Assembly (NCBI GenBank): GCA_014549065.1
Contig: JACDOX010000040.1
Coordinates: forward strand, 1,525,231-1,589,230
Direction of reading: 5' to 3'
Length of the DNA: 64,000 bases
Source: Cardinalis cardinalis
Lineage: Eukaryota; Chordata; Aves; Passeriformes; Cardinalidae
Shown: positions 26,501 to 39,082 of the stretch, in pieces
Layout of the letters: every line of letters begins with the position of its first letter
Numbering within the stretch: the stretch's first letter is position 1
Made by a program: the position numbers and the translations under genes
Notes under the pieces: model-generated
What the model saw: only the letters and a program-made list of their open reading frames with translations
What the model was told of the DNA's origin: nothing
Database searches by the model: none

Positions 26501-28027
26501 AGTGGCCATTTATCATCATCTGGAAAAGCTTCCCAGCAGACAGGAATCTGGAGAGATGATGCGAGTTTGACAATGTTTCTTTCTTCCTTGACAGCTCATC
26601 AGCCTACTCCATAACGTTTGCAAGAGATTTTCAGAACAGTGAAAGGCTATGGCATAAGATTTTTTTAAATGGATTTCACTGCTGGGGCTTATTTTCACTT
26701 GTAATAGCCCAGGCATCTCCTGAAACTCCAATGTTTTCTTGCCAACTTGGATGTGAAGGCAGTTAACTTTGGTGTCCTTTTCTCCTGGGCAAGTGGGCTG
26801 GACTCAGCTAAGCTGTTCATCAAAGTTAATTGATTAAAAAACAGAGTTATGAGAGCTGGCACTTGGGTCTGAGATTTGGGGAAGGAAAGCAGAGGTTGTT
26901 ATTCACTGGTTCTTAAAATCAATTCACTGAAGTTAATTCCCATGCTTATGTTCTTCGGAGTGCTTCATCTTCCTTCAGTGTGTGACGGCTATTTGTGCCC
27001 TCAGTGTTGCACGGACATGTAACAAGAGACCAGTGAAGCCACAGAGGGTATGAGGGAAGCTGGAATGCCTCAGGAACCATGTTTTTATAATGTGAGAGAA
27101 GGTGGGGGAACGAAGGTGCAGTCAGGTGAAGAGGCACAGGAGGAAGATAAAGAAAGAGATAATGAAGGAGTAGTTACAGTAACACAAAGGGGAGCGGATA
27201 AAATGATCATGCAAGAAAGTGGAAATCCCAGACAAAGCCAAATTAGAGAATGGACAGNGAAATCTGGGAATCCCTCCACCCTCTGCTGTGACTGCCAAGA
27301 ATACCACCACCACCATGTCTCCAATGACAGAGAAAGCTTCAGTTATGCATACAAACTGTGTTTTGTGCACTGGAGGAGGAAGACCATTTCTTGCCATATT
27401 TACCCATTTAATACAGAATGAAAATTCATCCAGGATAAATTTTAGAGAATGGTAATATTTTGCTCAACAACTTTAAAAAAAGATGTTCTCTTGAAATGGT
27501 GTAAATTTTAGCTGATCATGTGAATACAAAAATATAATNGACAAAGTTACAAATTTGATGCATTGAAAAACTAGAGTAGCAAATTGCTTTATGCAGAGTG
27601 ATGAATATGATGAACCCCATTAAAAGATGTTATGTTTATAATGGATATGTCTTCAGAATAATAGAACAGGTTTTTTAGATCAAGTTATATGCTGTCTATG
27701 TTTTGCTAGAGATAAAAGTTTTTAAGGATTTCCTGTCTTTTTAGTATTTCTCTGTGACTAGTACTTCTCACAAAATTCTTGCTACTGTGCAAATAGAATT
27801 AACATAGACATTTTGAAACAGGTATGTTCCATCTTCTGTATAGCAAACTAACAGGATCCAATACTTGTGAACAAATATAAAAAAACAGGCCATCCTTGGG
27901 TTTCTTAACACATAACTAAATAAATCTTTTTCATGTAAACCAATTCTGTAGAAGAAAGATTTCATGGTGGCACTGCACATACTAGTAATAGCTANCTCTG
28001 TGTCTTGGAGACTCAGCATCTGACAGG
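23516..28027. other. Unique non-coding DNA, no gene seen
   Basis: AT-rich DNA lacking recognisable exons. A 15-base A run lies at 23,861-23,875 without an upstream polyadenylation signal or gene-like sequence, so I do not call a retropseudogene. At 27,050-27,420 several frames are open on both strands (up to 123 codons), but they have no recognisable domain. Confidence 0.55.
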
Positions 28028-28615
28028 TGTGCTGGTTTTGGCTGGGATANGGTTATTTATCTCTATGGTNGCTGGTATGGGGCTGTGTTTTGGATCTGTG
28101 GTGGGAATGGTATTGACAACACAGGGCTGATTTAGCTGCTACTGAGCAGAGCTTACACAGAGCCAANGCCTTTTCTGATTCACACACCTTCTCCCCCCCA
28201 CTCACCAGCAAGGAGTCTGGNAGTGCACAAGGATCTGGGAGGGAAAACAGCAGGGACAGCTGACCTTGATGACCAAAGAGATATCCCCTACCCTATGGCA
28301 TTGTGCTCAGCATATAAAACTGGGGAAAGAAGAAGGAAGGGGTAGGGGATATTCACAGTGATGATATTTGTCTTCCCCAGTCACCATTAAATGTGGTGGA
28401 CCCCTGCTNCCCTGAACACCTGCTGCCCATGGGATGGGGTGAATTAATCCATTTCCTTGCTTGTGAGCATGACTTTTGCCTTACTCATTAAATTGTCTTT
28501 ATCTCAGCCCATGAATTTTCTCACTTTTACGCTTCCTATTCTCTTCCCCAGCTTCTGAGAGAATGACTGATTGGCTGTGGGGGNGCTAGTTACTTGCTGG
28601 GTTTAAACCATAACA
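28028..28615 (+). mobile_element. Solo LTR, ERVL-type endogenous retrovirus
   Basis: The 588-bp element starts TGTGCTGGTTTTGGCTGGG and ends AAACCATAACA, giving TG...CA termini. CAGG flanks both ends (28,024-28,027 and 28,616-28,619), a target duplication of four clear bases; ERVL elements usually give five. Internal LTR signals are in the right order: TATAAA at 28,313-28,318 and a variant polyadenylation signal ATTAAA at 28,487-28,492. No gag, pol or second LTR is present, so this is a recombination-derived solo LTR. The resemblance to common avian ERVL LTRs is recalled. An LTR like this can act as a promoter or enhancer, but nothing here shows that it does. Confidence 0.9.
28313..28318 (+). 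promoter_or_regulatory. LTR TATA box
   Basis: TATAAA sits in CATATAAAACTGG in the middle of the ERVL-type LTR, at the expected distance upstream of its ATTAAA signal. It marks the probable ancestral U3/R boundary. Present activity is unknown. Confidence 0.6.
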
Positions 28616-31600
28616 CAGGTTGACCTTGACTTTCAGCAATAAGCTTCTTTCAAATAAGTATCACTTTCCCCAGGTACAAATGGATATTCAGAAAGCACAG
28701 ACAAACAGTCAAAACCCAAACGCATGAACAAACAGAAGTCGTGTGTAATTGTATTTTAGAAATGCCATGAGTGTGTTTTAAAGGTACATGACAACATGCA
28801 GGTTTTTTCCTGGTTTGATAGTATTGAAAGCTCATAACATGAACCAGTAAAGCTTTGAAGTACTGCCTCTAGACACAGCTTGTTATTGAAGAAACATATT
28901 GCTACTGCTCAACAAGAAATTCCTCTATTGAACTCCTCTGCTCTAAGTTCCCCAGACAAATAAGCAGCAGCTGGACCTGACACGGGCCTTTCACAAGCTG
29001 GAGAACATACCTGCTCTCACCCAGCTAAGGCAGGAGTACTAATACTCTGTAGCAGCTGGGAAAACACGTGTGTGCTGCCAATTAGAAAACCTTTCAAAGT
29101 GAGGCTTTGCAGCTCATCTGTGATCTGCAGACCTCAGCCTGGGAACCATTATTCTCTACTAATGGCACCTGTGGGCCAGGAGGGATGGGAAACTGGGGTT
29201 TGAGGGAGCAGAGTCTATTAAATGCTATGGCAACAGGTAGCAAAGCAGTGTTCTCCCTCTCTCCCTAATTAGTAGCTGTTAGCATCTGGAGTTGACTGTT
29301 GGTGGATGTAATGTGCTGCACTCCATCACGTGATGGTGCAAGGATCACTGAAGGGTGATGCAAGGACCAGTCAACAGGTAAAAGAAATATTAGGGATTCG
29401 CTTCTCTATACATACTTTGCAATGCCATATTTAAAATAAAATCATGCTCCTGGAGGCGTGGGAGTAATGTACCTAATGTTACAATGTTTTCTACCCTGTC
29501 TTGATTGTTCTGGTTATGTGCTTTGCATTCTTTTGGCAGAAAATACACACTGATCTTTTCACTTGTTTGAAATTCCCAGAGAACGAAAATTGCCTGTTGA
29601 AAAGAAAATTCCCATNGTAGATCTGAGTGAAATCTTTCCACTTATATGAGTGATCCAAATCCCTTGGAAAGGAGAGGTTTCAGGTAAGCTCTGGTCCTGT
29701 GGCATGCTGATGGAGGGCTGGGGAAGTNGCCTTAGTTTTGGGGTTTTTCCTGTCTGTAGAGAGAAGAGGGTTCCATGCAATCAGTCAGAGTGAAGTCAAT
29801 AGTGAAATCTTTCTCCTTACCAAAGCTGAATGTTTTTAGACCACCATATTAGATATTAGATTATTATTAAATAAATTTGATGTTTGTGGTTCAAAATTGT
29901 TTGGAGAGAGAGAGAAGGAAATGTATCTGAAGATGTAGTGTATTTGCAAATATGTTTCCTCATTTCCTGGGGAAACTAAGATAAAAAGAAGAATTTCAGT
30001 CTTAAATATTGCATATATTTGGTATATTTGAAGGCAGGAGTGACATTAGAGTACTATGGTCAATTGCATTGATATTTTATGCTTGATTGTATTAATCTCT
30101 TTCATTCAGTGCTTNGTTACTACCAAAATCCCCAATTTCCTCACTGGCTGGCTGGAGAGGAAAAAGGAACTGACACNAAGAGATGTCAAAGGAAAGATCT
30201 GTCAGCTGAAACCTTACCCAGAACCATTTTCTGTATAAAATAAAATGGGGTGGTTGCTATTCATTGGTGGAGTACCAGAGTTTCCCAGGTATGATCCTGA
30301 CATGCTACGAAAAGAGCAATTATAGTTGTGCCTGTCTGGTGGTCCAAAGAATGTTCAGCCTCCTGNCTGCTTCAGTAGCTGGGAGACAGCAGTACAAGTT
30401 AGTTATGTACCTTTGTGAGATTTCACAAAAACTTGTGCATTTCATATGATCCTAATTTGCAAAATTTTATTCATGGCTCTGTTTCTATTTTGTAAGAAAT
30501 TCCAGTTATACATATTTTCAGAATATAGATGTCTCGTGATATATGCCAAGTACAGCTCCCAGGCTGTAACATTTTNTATCAGCTCTTTGCCATCAGCAGA
30601 TGGACAATGTCCATGATTTAATAAGCACTGTTCTGATTATTTATGTACTTATGTTTTCTTTTGTTGTTTTATGTGAGTTTGAATGAATGATGCAGTAGCN
30701 CTGCAGAAACTTCTATATTATGAAAAATTGTAAGAAAATAGAAATTTCTTCTAAAACCAGAAGTCATAATTTATTTATTAGGTAACCAATATGGCTTAAT
30801 AGAAGGAGGGCTTTTCCATTTTTAACAGTGCCTAAATTGAAGTTCCAGATTTCAAACATCATCAACTTTAGAAAAATAAATTTTAATATCTCTCTTTGTT
30901 TTTAGTTTGTGTACCAGCTTGACCCTGAAGACCTGAAAAAGAGTTAAAACTATCTTTTGAAAATGCAGACAAAATTATAAATTATGAGAGATCTAGGTGA
31001 TGATGGGGATTTGAAAATCCCACTAGATACCCACTTGTGTTTTTAGGAATTCATCTTAAACTCTGCAAAACTCTCAGTTACTCATTGGGCATTTATGACA
31101 GCAGATTTAGGGATCTGCAGGTGCAATAATAAGAAATCAGCATAATTTGCAGCAGCACAAATNTGTTATGCAGAAGCTTCTGTGTTACACAGAAGCTTTA
31201 AACTAGGGTGGGCTGCAGGAATGACTCAAAGCAAAAGACTTGTGAAGCTTGAGGAACAGAAGCTCCAAAAGGACCATAGGGGAATATTTGATTAGGGGAA
31301 TTTTGGTTATCATTGCTGTTTGGTGCATATGTTTTACAAAAGATAATTTTTTTTCCGAAGCCCAGATTCAGCAGTTCAATGAATGGCAGTGGATTAAACC
31401 CTATTGACACATATGATAAAGCAATACTGAAGTAATTGCTTGGGATTCAAGCATTGTCTGTGAGACATACAGATTATAGAGGGGAGAAAAAAAAATTATA
31501 GAAACCACGCAAAAATAGTGTTAATCACTACACTGGCTTTTAGTGCCCAAATCCTTGAGAAGGAGAAGAATGGCAGACAAAGGGCAAATGAAAAGAAGGT

Positions 31601-32929
31601 GAAATAACACAAAATTAATCCTTATGTTTTCCCTTATCTCCAAGTCCTGCCTGTCATTTTTCTACATTAAATATGTATTTTTGAAGTACCAATTCATTCA
31701 ACAGATACATGATACCTATATCAAAGGTAGCCTAATGCTTTGCAGGACTAAGATATTCCCAGCTGCAGGATTTTACTGGCTGAGATTATGGAAATTCGTT
31801 TGTACTGCTTTTTTAGTTCAGTGGCCCACTATACTTGCACCACTTTTCTAGCCTGTAAGAACAGTGACACTCATTTTATGAGAATGAGGTTGTAAATCAC
31901 TTACTTTTTAAGTTCAGTGTTTTCCCCTGGCATTCTCCTCTTGCAGACCAGACAGAGCTGGGCCTTGAGGATTCCACCTCACCTCTCAGTCCCTAAGAGC
32001 ACTGCTGGCATGTTGTTGGTTTTTCTTTGCCTGCATGTTTAAGATAGTTCTTCTGGTTGTCCAGTCATTGTCACTGAGCAATGGTCTTTAAAATTCATGC
32101 AGAAAGCAATTATCTCTTGCCTGAATTGAAATACAAGCTTGAAAAGCAATTTTGGATTTCCTTCATTAATATATTCTGATGTGGGTTTTAAAAATCCTAT
32201 TTAAAAGGAAACCAGATTAGTGAAAGACAAATAAAAGATCTCAAAATCTGGCATGCATTTACTCTATCTGTAAAGAGTTTTCTAAAAGATGATGTTTTAT
32301 CAATATCCAAGGTGTCAGTCATGCCAAACACTGAAAGGCAGAGAACAGTCCAAGGCAGAGAAAATTTGGTAATTGCAAAACTTTAAATAAGAACATTTAT
32401 TGTTATTTTAATTGAGAGGTAATTAGATTATTTTTTGCTTCTTTTGTGAATGTAAATATACAGAACCTTAGGTTGTGCAGTGTGGTATTGCTTTTTATGT
32501 CTACAAATTCTTTAACAGAGAGGATTATCCTACCTTCTAATTTGCTTTGTGTGTTATTTTAGAGATGGAAATGAGCAATCTTAGTTTTAATTTAGCCAGA
32601 AAGACACAGCTGTCTACATAGGGACTGAATATATGATAAACTTTTAAGAGGAGCGCACATTTAGTCAGTGTGAGAGTGGTACTGGTCATTCATTACCATT
32701 TTTGATTCACTGTACAATTTTGATATGTTCTGTACTGCAGTTGTTGGGAGATAAGCAATGATGTGGTGAATTGTGNGCACTAAGTCATGAGCATTTTTAC
32801 AGAGAAGTATTGTGGTTGTTGCAATCTTAGTATATTTATTGAGTACTAGAAAAAGCAGGAATAGGAGACCTGTAGCAGGGCTCAGTCAATTTGGAAAGTC
32901 AAATTCTGTCCTTTTGAAGAATTTTAATG
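28616..32929. other. Unique non-coding DNA, no gene seen
   Basis: AT-rich with no recognisable coding or transposon sequence apart from a short palindrome at 31,174-31,198. A small GA-rich tract lies near 29,902-29,918. Open frames reach at most about 83 codons. Confidence 0.58.
31174..31198. repeat. 25-bp palindrome (12-bp arms, 1-bp centre)
   Basis: AAGCTTCTGTGT and its exact complement ACACAGAAGCTT are separated by a single T. As a hairpin it would form about 11 pairs around a three-base loop. The left arm overlaps another 12-bp palindrome, CAGAAGCTTCTG, at 31,171-31,182. Function is unknown. Confidence 0.9.
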
Positions 32930-33064
32930 GCACAGAGAAGTGATGGAATCACCCAAAAATATCTAGACATGGTTCTAGTGTTTAGTGGTGAGCACAGTGG
33001 TGCAGGGATAACAGCTGGGTTCTATGCCCTTGGAGACCCTTTCCAACCCTAATGATTCTCTCTT
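32930..33064 (+). mobile_element. CR1 LINE 3' end fragment
   Basis: Plus-strand 3' UTR remnant. The end GACCCTTTCCAACCCTAATG followed by ATTCTCTC is a diverged CR1 terminus (consensus form ...TTTTCCAACCTAAATGATTCT). The upstream part GATGGAATCACCC...GTGGTGCAGGGATAACAG also aligns by eye to CR1 3' sequence. The left edge is approximate. Divergence suggests an old insertion. Confidence 0.72.
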
Positions 33065-33898
33065 GAACTGTAGGGACAATNTTTTGCATTCCACTTACTT
33101 GATCTTATTATTTATTTTTATTTTTAAACAGAAATGAGAAGAAGCAGAACAGTTGTTTCTTAGCATTATCATGTGGCTGCAAACGTTAGTGTTCGCTGAG
33201 GATATCTGTGAGGAGTAGCNAAGCTGTCTTGAGCAGGGCCTGAACACCCTGTCATCTCTGCTGCATCAGCCAAAATAAAACCATGTGCCTTGTGTATGTG
33301 TGGAGAGAGGAATTTGCTGCTGCAAGAGTCTCTTCATGAGNAGCAGGGATGGCTGGAGAGGGATGAAGGAGAGAGAAGCAGCGCCAAGTGGAGCGATCAA
33401 GTTTTAAGTGCACGCCTCCAGAGGAGCTCTCAGAGAGAGCTTTGTGGCTGGATGGGAACAGAGGTGGCTCCTAACATTTCCTGAAGAGCACCCCTCCAGG
33501 GAAGCAGTGCACAGGCTGTGCCAAAGGTGGGTACAGCTGNAAGTGTAGCTGAGCTCAGCACAGGCAAGGGAAGAGCGAGTGCTGAGACCACAGCAGATCT
33601 GCTGGGGCCTTCTTGAGGAGTAAGGCTGGGTTACTTCACATGTGCAATGGCCCTGAAGTGGAGGTTTATTTGTCTTAACATACGATATTTTTAGTACCTT
33701 TGGAAACTTTTGTTTAGGCTATCAGGTAACTCTGACTTAAAATGGAGGCACTGGCAGATTTTCAGCACGCTTGGGTATGTGGTGATGTTTTCAGACAGGC
33801 ACTTGTATGATTTCAGTTGATGGTCAACACAGCACAGCAGAGATGACCATCCATGTTCTTCCTGCAGGCACTGTGGTGCCTCCATGGGCCCTCATGTA
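33065..33898. other. Non-coding, moderately GC-rich
   Basis: Between two CR1 fragments of opposite orientation. At 33,290-33,600 base composition rises and purine-rich GAGAGA stretches occur. No recognisable exon or repeat was found. Confidence 0.5.
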
Positions 33899-34210
33899 TA
33901 TTCATAAAATTATAGAATCATTTAGGTTGGAAAAGACCCTTAAGGTCATTGAGTCCAAGTGTTACCCATTGTGACCAAGCCCACCACTAAACCATGCCTG
34001 TAAGCATGGAATCTTCACATCTTCTAAATACCTCCAGGGATGACAGTTCCTCCACTTTCCTGGGAAGCCTGTTCCAATGCTTGACAGCCCTTTCAGTGAA
34101 GAAATTTTTCCAAATATCCAANCTAAACCTCCTCTGGTTTTACTTGAGGCCATATCCTTGTGTTCTGTCACTTAATACTTGGGAAGAGAGACCCATGTTT
34201 TTTCATTCAC
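33899..34210 (-). mobile_element. CR1 LINE 3' end, minus strand
   Basis: The plus strand begins TATAGAATCATTTAGGTTGG and continues AAAAGACCCTTAAGGTCATTGAGTCC, the classic reverse complement of the CR1 terminus. It runs on through CCTCCAGGGATGACAGTTCC and TGGGAAGCCTGTTCCAATGC, then fades at about 34,205-34,215. This is a typical strongly 5'-truncated copy of about 310 bp. No coding region is included. Confidence 0.95.
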
Positions 34211-37200
34211 CTCATTGCTAAGACTCTCAGTGCTTTTTCTACTTCCATCCTGCTGCAAGCCATCTGGGCTGCCAAAAAGTATGATTTCCATCCCAGAAGC
34301 ACTTACCCCATTGCTAGCAAGGACTTCCTTGCATTTGTCCTGTCGGTAAGTGGTCTGCAACATGCTCATCTGTAGGAGTATCATGCAGACTTTAATGAAA
34401 GTTTTGGGGCTGAATGAGGTTTTCTGTGTGCACTCTGACCTCCCTGCAACAGTGCAGGTGAGCAGGCTGAGGCTTGCAAGACCAAAAGTAGATGGGTGGT
34501 GTGAGAAGCAGAACAACCCATGGAGCTCACAGCAAGGGAGTAAAGCAATTAGCTGACTTCAGGGACTTTTCAACTGGTGCCAGCAATATTTTGTAGTTAA
34601 CTGCTTGAAAACACTTTAGTGGGACCAAGTCATTCCCCAGACCTGTAATGATAGACACTGAGGTGTTAATTTGCAGAATGCAAAATGGAGCCAGATGACT
34701 TCTGGTTGAGAAGACACTTTGCCTTCATTTTTGGTTCACATCAAGGTCTGTTTCTCAGCATATATCCTCTCTGCAAGGTAGCCACATTTGCCAATTAAGG
34801 CACAACAGTTTGGCATCAACTACGACCAGCATCATAGCAGAGATCTGCAAACCCATATGCCATCTGTTCTGTTCTCTTCAAAGTTTTTGGCTTTGTTATA
34901 GTTTTGGCAGTCAACTCAAAAAAGAAATGGTTATTGAAATCTGAACTTAAGTGTCTTGCCAGCAGACCACTGCTTGCTTAACCTTGAAATACTCGAACAA
35001 TCTCTACTCTGTTCCCAAGCAGTGTAGGTGTAATGGGGGTAAAATCACTTTGTGGTATTACATGAAGTGAGTGGACATTTTCTTGTACCAGCAGCACTTT
35101 TGTGACAGGACTGGGAAGATTCATGCAGCCCTCAGAGTGGAGGAGGAGGTTAGTANCAAGGAAAGGATATCACCAAGTCAAGAGAACAGAAAAGCAGTGG
35201 AGGTAGAAATATTGTTGATGCAGATTGAAATGAAATCCAGACAAATCTGTGAAACCTTTTCCAGTTGTCTCAATACTCTCAACACATCTCTTTATATTAT
35301 GCTCCTATCAAAAGTGAAGGACATTAATCACTCATCTGTAACAAACATGGAAATTGAATAATTAATGACAGATTAGAAGATTTGTTTTTTGTCCTCAGGC
35401 AGTCCTGGACATCTCTGGGTTTTTCCTTTCTTTTTCCCTGTTTTGCACATGTNTGTTTCATTTTGTACATAATTACTCTCCAATCAAGACGACAGAAAAC
35501 AGTAGAAGGAGAAACATTGATAGTGCAGACTAAAATTAAATCCAGTCTCTTGCTATAGAAGGGGTCTCTGTATTGTTAACATGTTCTACAAGATCCTCAC
35601 CCAAGTCACAGGTTTCTCTTTTTGGCTGTTAGCTTTTTTAGCCTAAGCTGACATTCCCTCATAGAGTTTTCTTTAAAGCAGAAGAGACATTGGGTGATGT
35701 GTTTTTTTAAAGTTTATAGTTCATTCTCCCTCTCCCCTGAGAAGTTTACAAATTGCTAAAGNATGTGAAAAAAAAAGTAGTTTGGTTTAGACCAGAGAAC
35801 CATTCTCACTTCCATAAGACAAATCACACTANTGCATGTGCATGTGATGAGACACCTGTGAATTGCCTCAAGACTGTTTTCACCATTCTTCAACCTGATC
35901 CTGAACAAAAGGTGTGGGATGGCATCACTGAAGAGCTGGGGCATGACTCTATTCTGCTTATATTTAGCTGAAGGTACAAGNACACTCATAACTGATTTTT
36001 CAGGTATTTTAAATTTTTTTACATTTATTACTTAATTTCTAGGAGATTTACTGTTCAAAATCAAGTCTTACATACAATGTCATGAGTATTATTTTAGGTG
36101 TGAAACCAGAATATGCTTTAAATATCTTCACAAGCCACTGAGACTCAAAATATAAAATTNATGTTTAAATAAAAGGGAAAGAAAACTGTGAGGGTAAATA
36201 AAATATGTCTCAGCAGGCTTTTCAGAACCTGCCTAAGTAAGAGACCTAGAATAGCTGTTTCTCCCACACCACTTTTTTTAAGGTTTATAGAAAGTGTTTT
36301 TCAACTTTGGATGTCTTAACTCAAAAACATTCTGAAGACAGTCACTTTTGCCTTCTTGGTTGATTTTTAGTTCCATACTGCATCTTTTTGTAGAAAGAGT
36401 GTNTGTTTTAGTACAGATCATTAATATTGTTTTGATCAAATAAATTGAAAACAAAAGGAAAGTTCTTAGAATAAATTTTTCTTGCTTGAGGCCTGAGTTT
36501 ATCAAATTTAGACAATAANAGAAAGATTTCTTCTGAACACAAGTCCCCTTTCCCATTTTGTCTCTAGACTAGCAGCAAGTCAAGAAAAAAAGGAGGTGAC
36601 CAGCATGAATGAGCAGGAAATTCTTGATTAAGTGAAACAGATAANGGTGTGGAAGGAAGAAATAGGAACATCTATCCAGAGGTAATAGGGAGACATTGCC
36701 TGAGCCTGCAGGGATGGAATTAAGAAAATTCAATGGGAGCTGAAATNATCAGGGGATGTGAAGGGCAGATNGATGTAAATTGGTAGCAAAAAAACCCCCA
36801 ATAAATGAAAAACGGGCCCCTGTGGCTCAGTAGAACANGAAACCTAGTGTCAAGAGGGCATGGTAAAGACTGAAGTGCTAAATTCTCTTTTTTCAGCCTC
36901 ATTTTTTACTGGAAAAATTTACTNGAGGGGCTTGTGGACTTTGGTGAAGAAGAAGTTGAACCTGATTCAGCAGTGAGCCCTCAAAAACCAGCCATGTACG
37001 GGCTGTACTAGCAAGGGTGCAGCCAGCAGGCTAGAAAGGGAAGCTGTTGCCTCCCCNCACTCAGTACCAGTGAGACCATAGCTGAGTCCTGGATCCAGTT
37101 TTACAGTCTCAAGTATGAGAAAGATCCTGATAGGAAGAAGAGCATTGTGGAGAGAAGTAATACTAGGCACCAAGATCAGCACATCATTTTACCTTTAGCT

Positions 37201-37914
37201 CCTCAAACTTTGCCTGCAGTAACAAACATTTCTTCAGACATTTTCACAGCTGGAAGAACAGTGTGCTCCCCAATTTGCTGTAGGGGTCACCATGAAAAAG
37301 AGATTCTAAATAGCTACCAACAAATCTAAGCAAACTTCATCACCTGGATTGAAAACTTAGAATACCTATCGATTTCCACCACAGCTTCATTAATCACTTT
37401 CTGTAAAACACTAATTTCCTGGTCACAGGCAGCAGCATAAAGAACAGTGCACCCATCTCTGCAATAATTTATCCACCAATCAATAACTTAAAACAAAAAT
37501 GTTGGGGTATGCACTTAGAACCTGAAATGCAGTGTATTAGCTTTGAGGAAATATTACATCTACCCAACCCACCCCTACTCCAGAACTCCCAAAAAAGGAT
37601 CATCACCTGTAAGGCAATTCTGTGAAAATGTACCCCACATATAACCAAACCTCAACACTACCATATACAAAGTGNCTTCATTTAAAAAATCCCCTTGATT
37701 GTATGCAGCTACCTGTGTTACAACCCAGCCTTGAAAATAACTCTGAATTATCATCCACACTTGAAGAAAGTTGGCATCTATTTCCTTTATTGGAAAATAA
37801 ATTGGCAGCACATTCCCTCTCACCCTCTCCACCCCCTCCAGTCTCACTCAGTTCATTGCCCAAAGAAAATTTCCTGAAGTTCAACACGCACCACTGGTTC
37901 AGNGCATTGTTCAG
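34211..37914. other. Non-coding DNA with a diverged 65-bp repeat pair
   Basis: No gene is seen. Segments 35,174-35,240 and 35,481-35,545 resemble each other in direct orientation (shared landmarks GACAGAAAA/GAACAGAAAA, GCAGAYTRAAATKAAATCCAG) at perhaps three quarters identity. Several T- and A-rich runs are present. Open frames are under 100 codons and unrecognised. Confidence 0.5.
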
Positions 37915-39082
37915 CATGACTGGGAAATTTGGCAGGAGGTCCACTTGGCTAAGCAAGGAGCTTCTTAACGAACTGAAATGCAAGGCACATAAGAAGNGAA
38001 AACAAGGGCAAACAACAAAGGAAAAGTATAAAAGTACTGCTCAGACGTGTTGGGACAAAACCAGAAAGACTAAAGCCCAGCTGGATTTAAAACTGGACAG
38101 GAACATAAAAACTAACAAGATGAGATTTTACAAGCATGTCAGAAGTGAAAAGAAACTCAGAGAAAGAGTGAGTCCATTTCTGAATGGAAGAAAACCTAGT
38201 GATGGAAAGTATGGAAAAGGCTGCTCAATGGCTTTTTGTCAGGGAAAACCTGCTCCCAGATGTCTGCACCCACCAATGCTATATGGAAAGCNGACAGTGT
38301 GTTAAAATCCATAGGTCTGGATGGGATTCCTCAGCAGGTGCTGAAAGATATGGCTGATATGCTTGTGAGGCTTTTCATAGTTTTTGAAAAATTGTAGTTT
38401 TTGGGGGAGATCCCAGATGACTGGGCTGATGTTACCCCCAGCTTTAAGAAAGGCAAGAAGCAGGATCTAGNTAACTGCAGGCTGATCAGCCTCACTTCAG
38501 TCCTTAGAAAAATAACAGAGCACATNTATTTCTGAACACAGGAAAGACAGGTAGCAATGAGGAGTGATCAACAGATTTATCAGAGAAAATCACAGTTCTG
38601 AACTTGGACTGAGGACTGGACTGCATTAAAAGATCACAGGTAGCAGGGTGTGGATGGGCTGGTGATTATTTCCCTCTTTTTGACACTTGTGAGGTCATAT
38701 CTGGAACACCAGTTTGACCACGCCTACATCCATAGTTTAAAAAAACCCCTGACATGCTAAAGTGCGTCTTGGGGGTCTCCAGGATGACTGGGAGGATTGC
38801 GGCCCAGAGAATAAAAGGCTCCAGGGAAGTCTGATNGTTGTTTTCTACCACCAAAAAGGTAAGTATAAAGAAGGCAAAAACTTCTTGAAAGTGCCTGGCA
38901 AAAGTACATGCTATAGAAATAGCAATTTTGGTCACTGGAATAATCAGGCATATTTAAAGCTTAGTTGGGCAGGTCCCTGATCTCACTTTTGAAGTCAGCC
39001 TTGCCTTGAGCAGGATCTTAGACAGGACAATCTTGAGTTCACTTCCAGCAAAAACTGTCTAATGTTTTTATGATTCTGTGTT
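37915..39082 (+). mobile_element. CR1 LINE, plus strand, ORF2 linker/RT remnants to 3' end
   Basis: Plus-strand translation around 37,950-38,190 shows the CR1 endonuclease-RT linker (LSKELLNELK near 37,955, KTKAQLDLKL near 38,070). After a frameshift, reverse-transcriptase N-terminal motifs follow: GLDGIPQQVLKDMAD from 38,314, GEIPDDWADV near 38,405-38,430, FKKGKKQDL from 38,442, LISLTSVLRKI near 38,480-38,515. The catalytic RT core is not seen, and the sequence jumps near 38,560-38,650 to distal ORF2/3' sequence. It closes with a CR1 terminus ATGATTCTGTG at 39,072-39,082. Stops, frameshifts and deletions show a dead, old copy. Confidence 0.85.

Noticed and set aside
37622..38305. Plus-strand 227-codon frame as a gene
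   Set aside because: Its C-terminal half is the CR1 ORF2 linker and its first half is unrelated flanking DNA. There is no intact gene.
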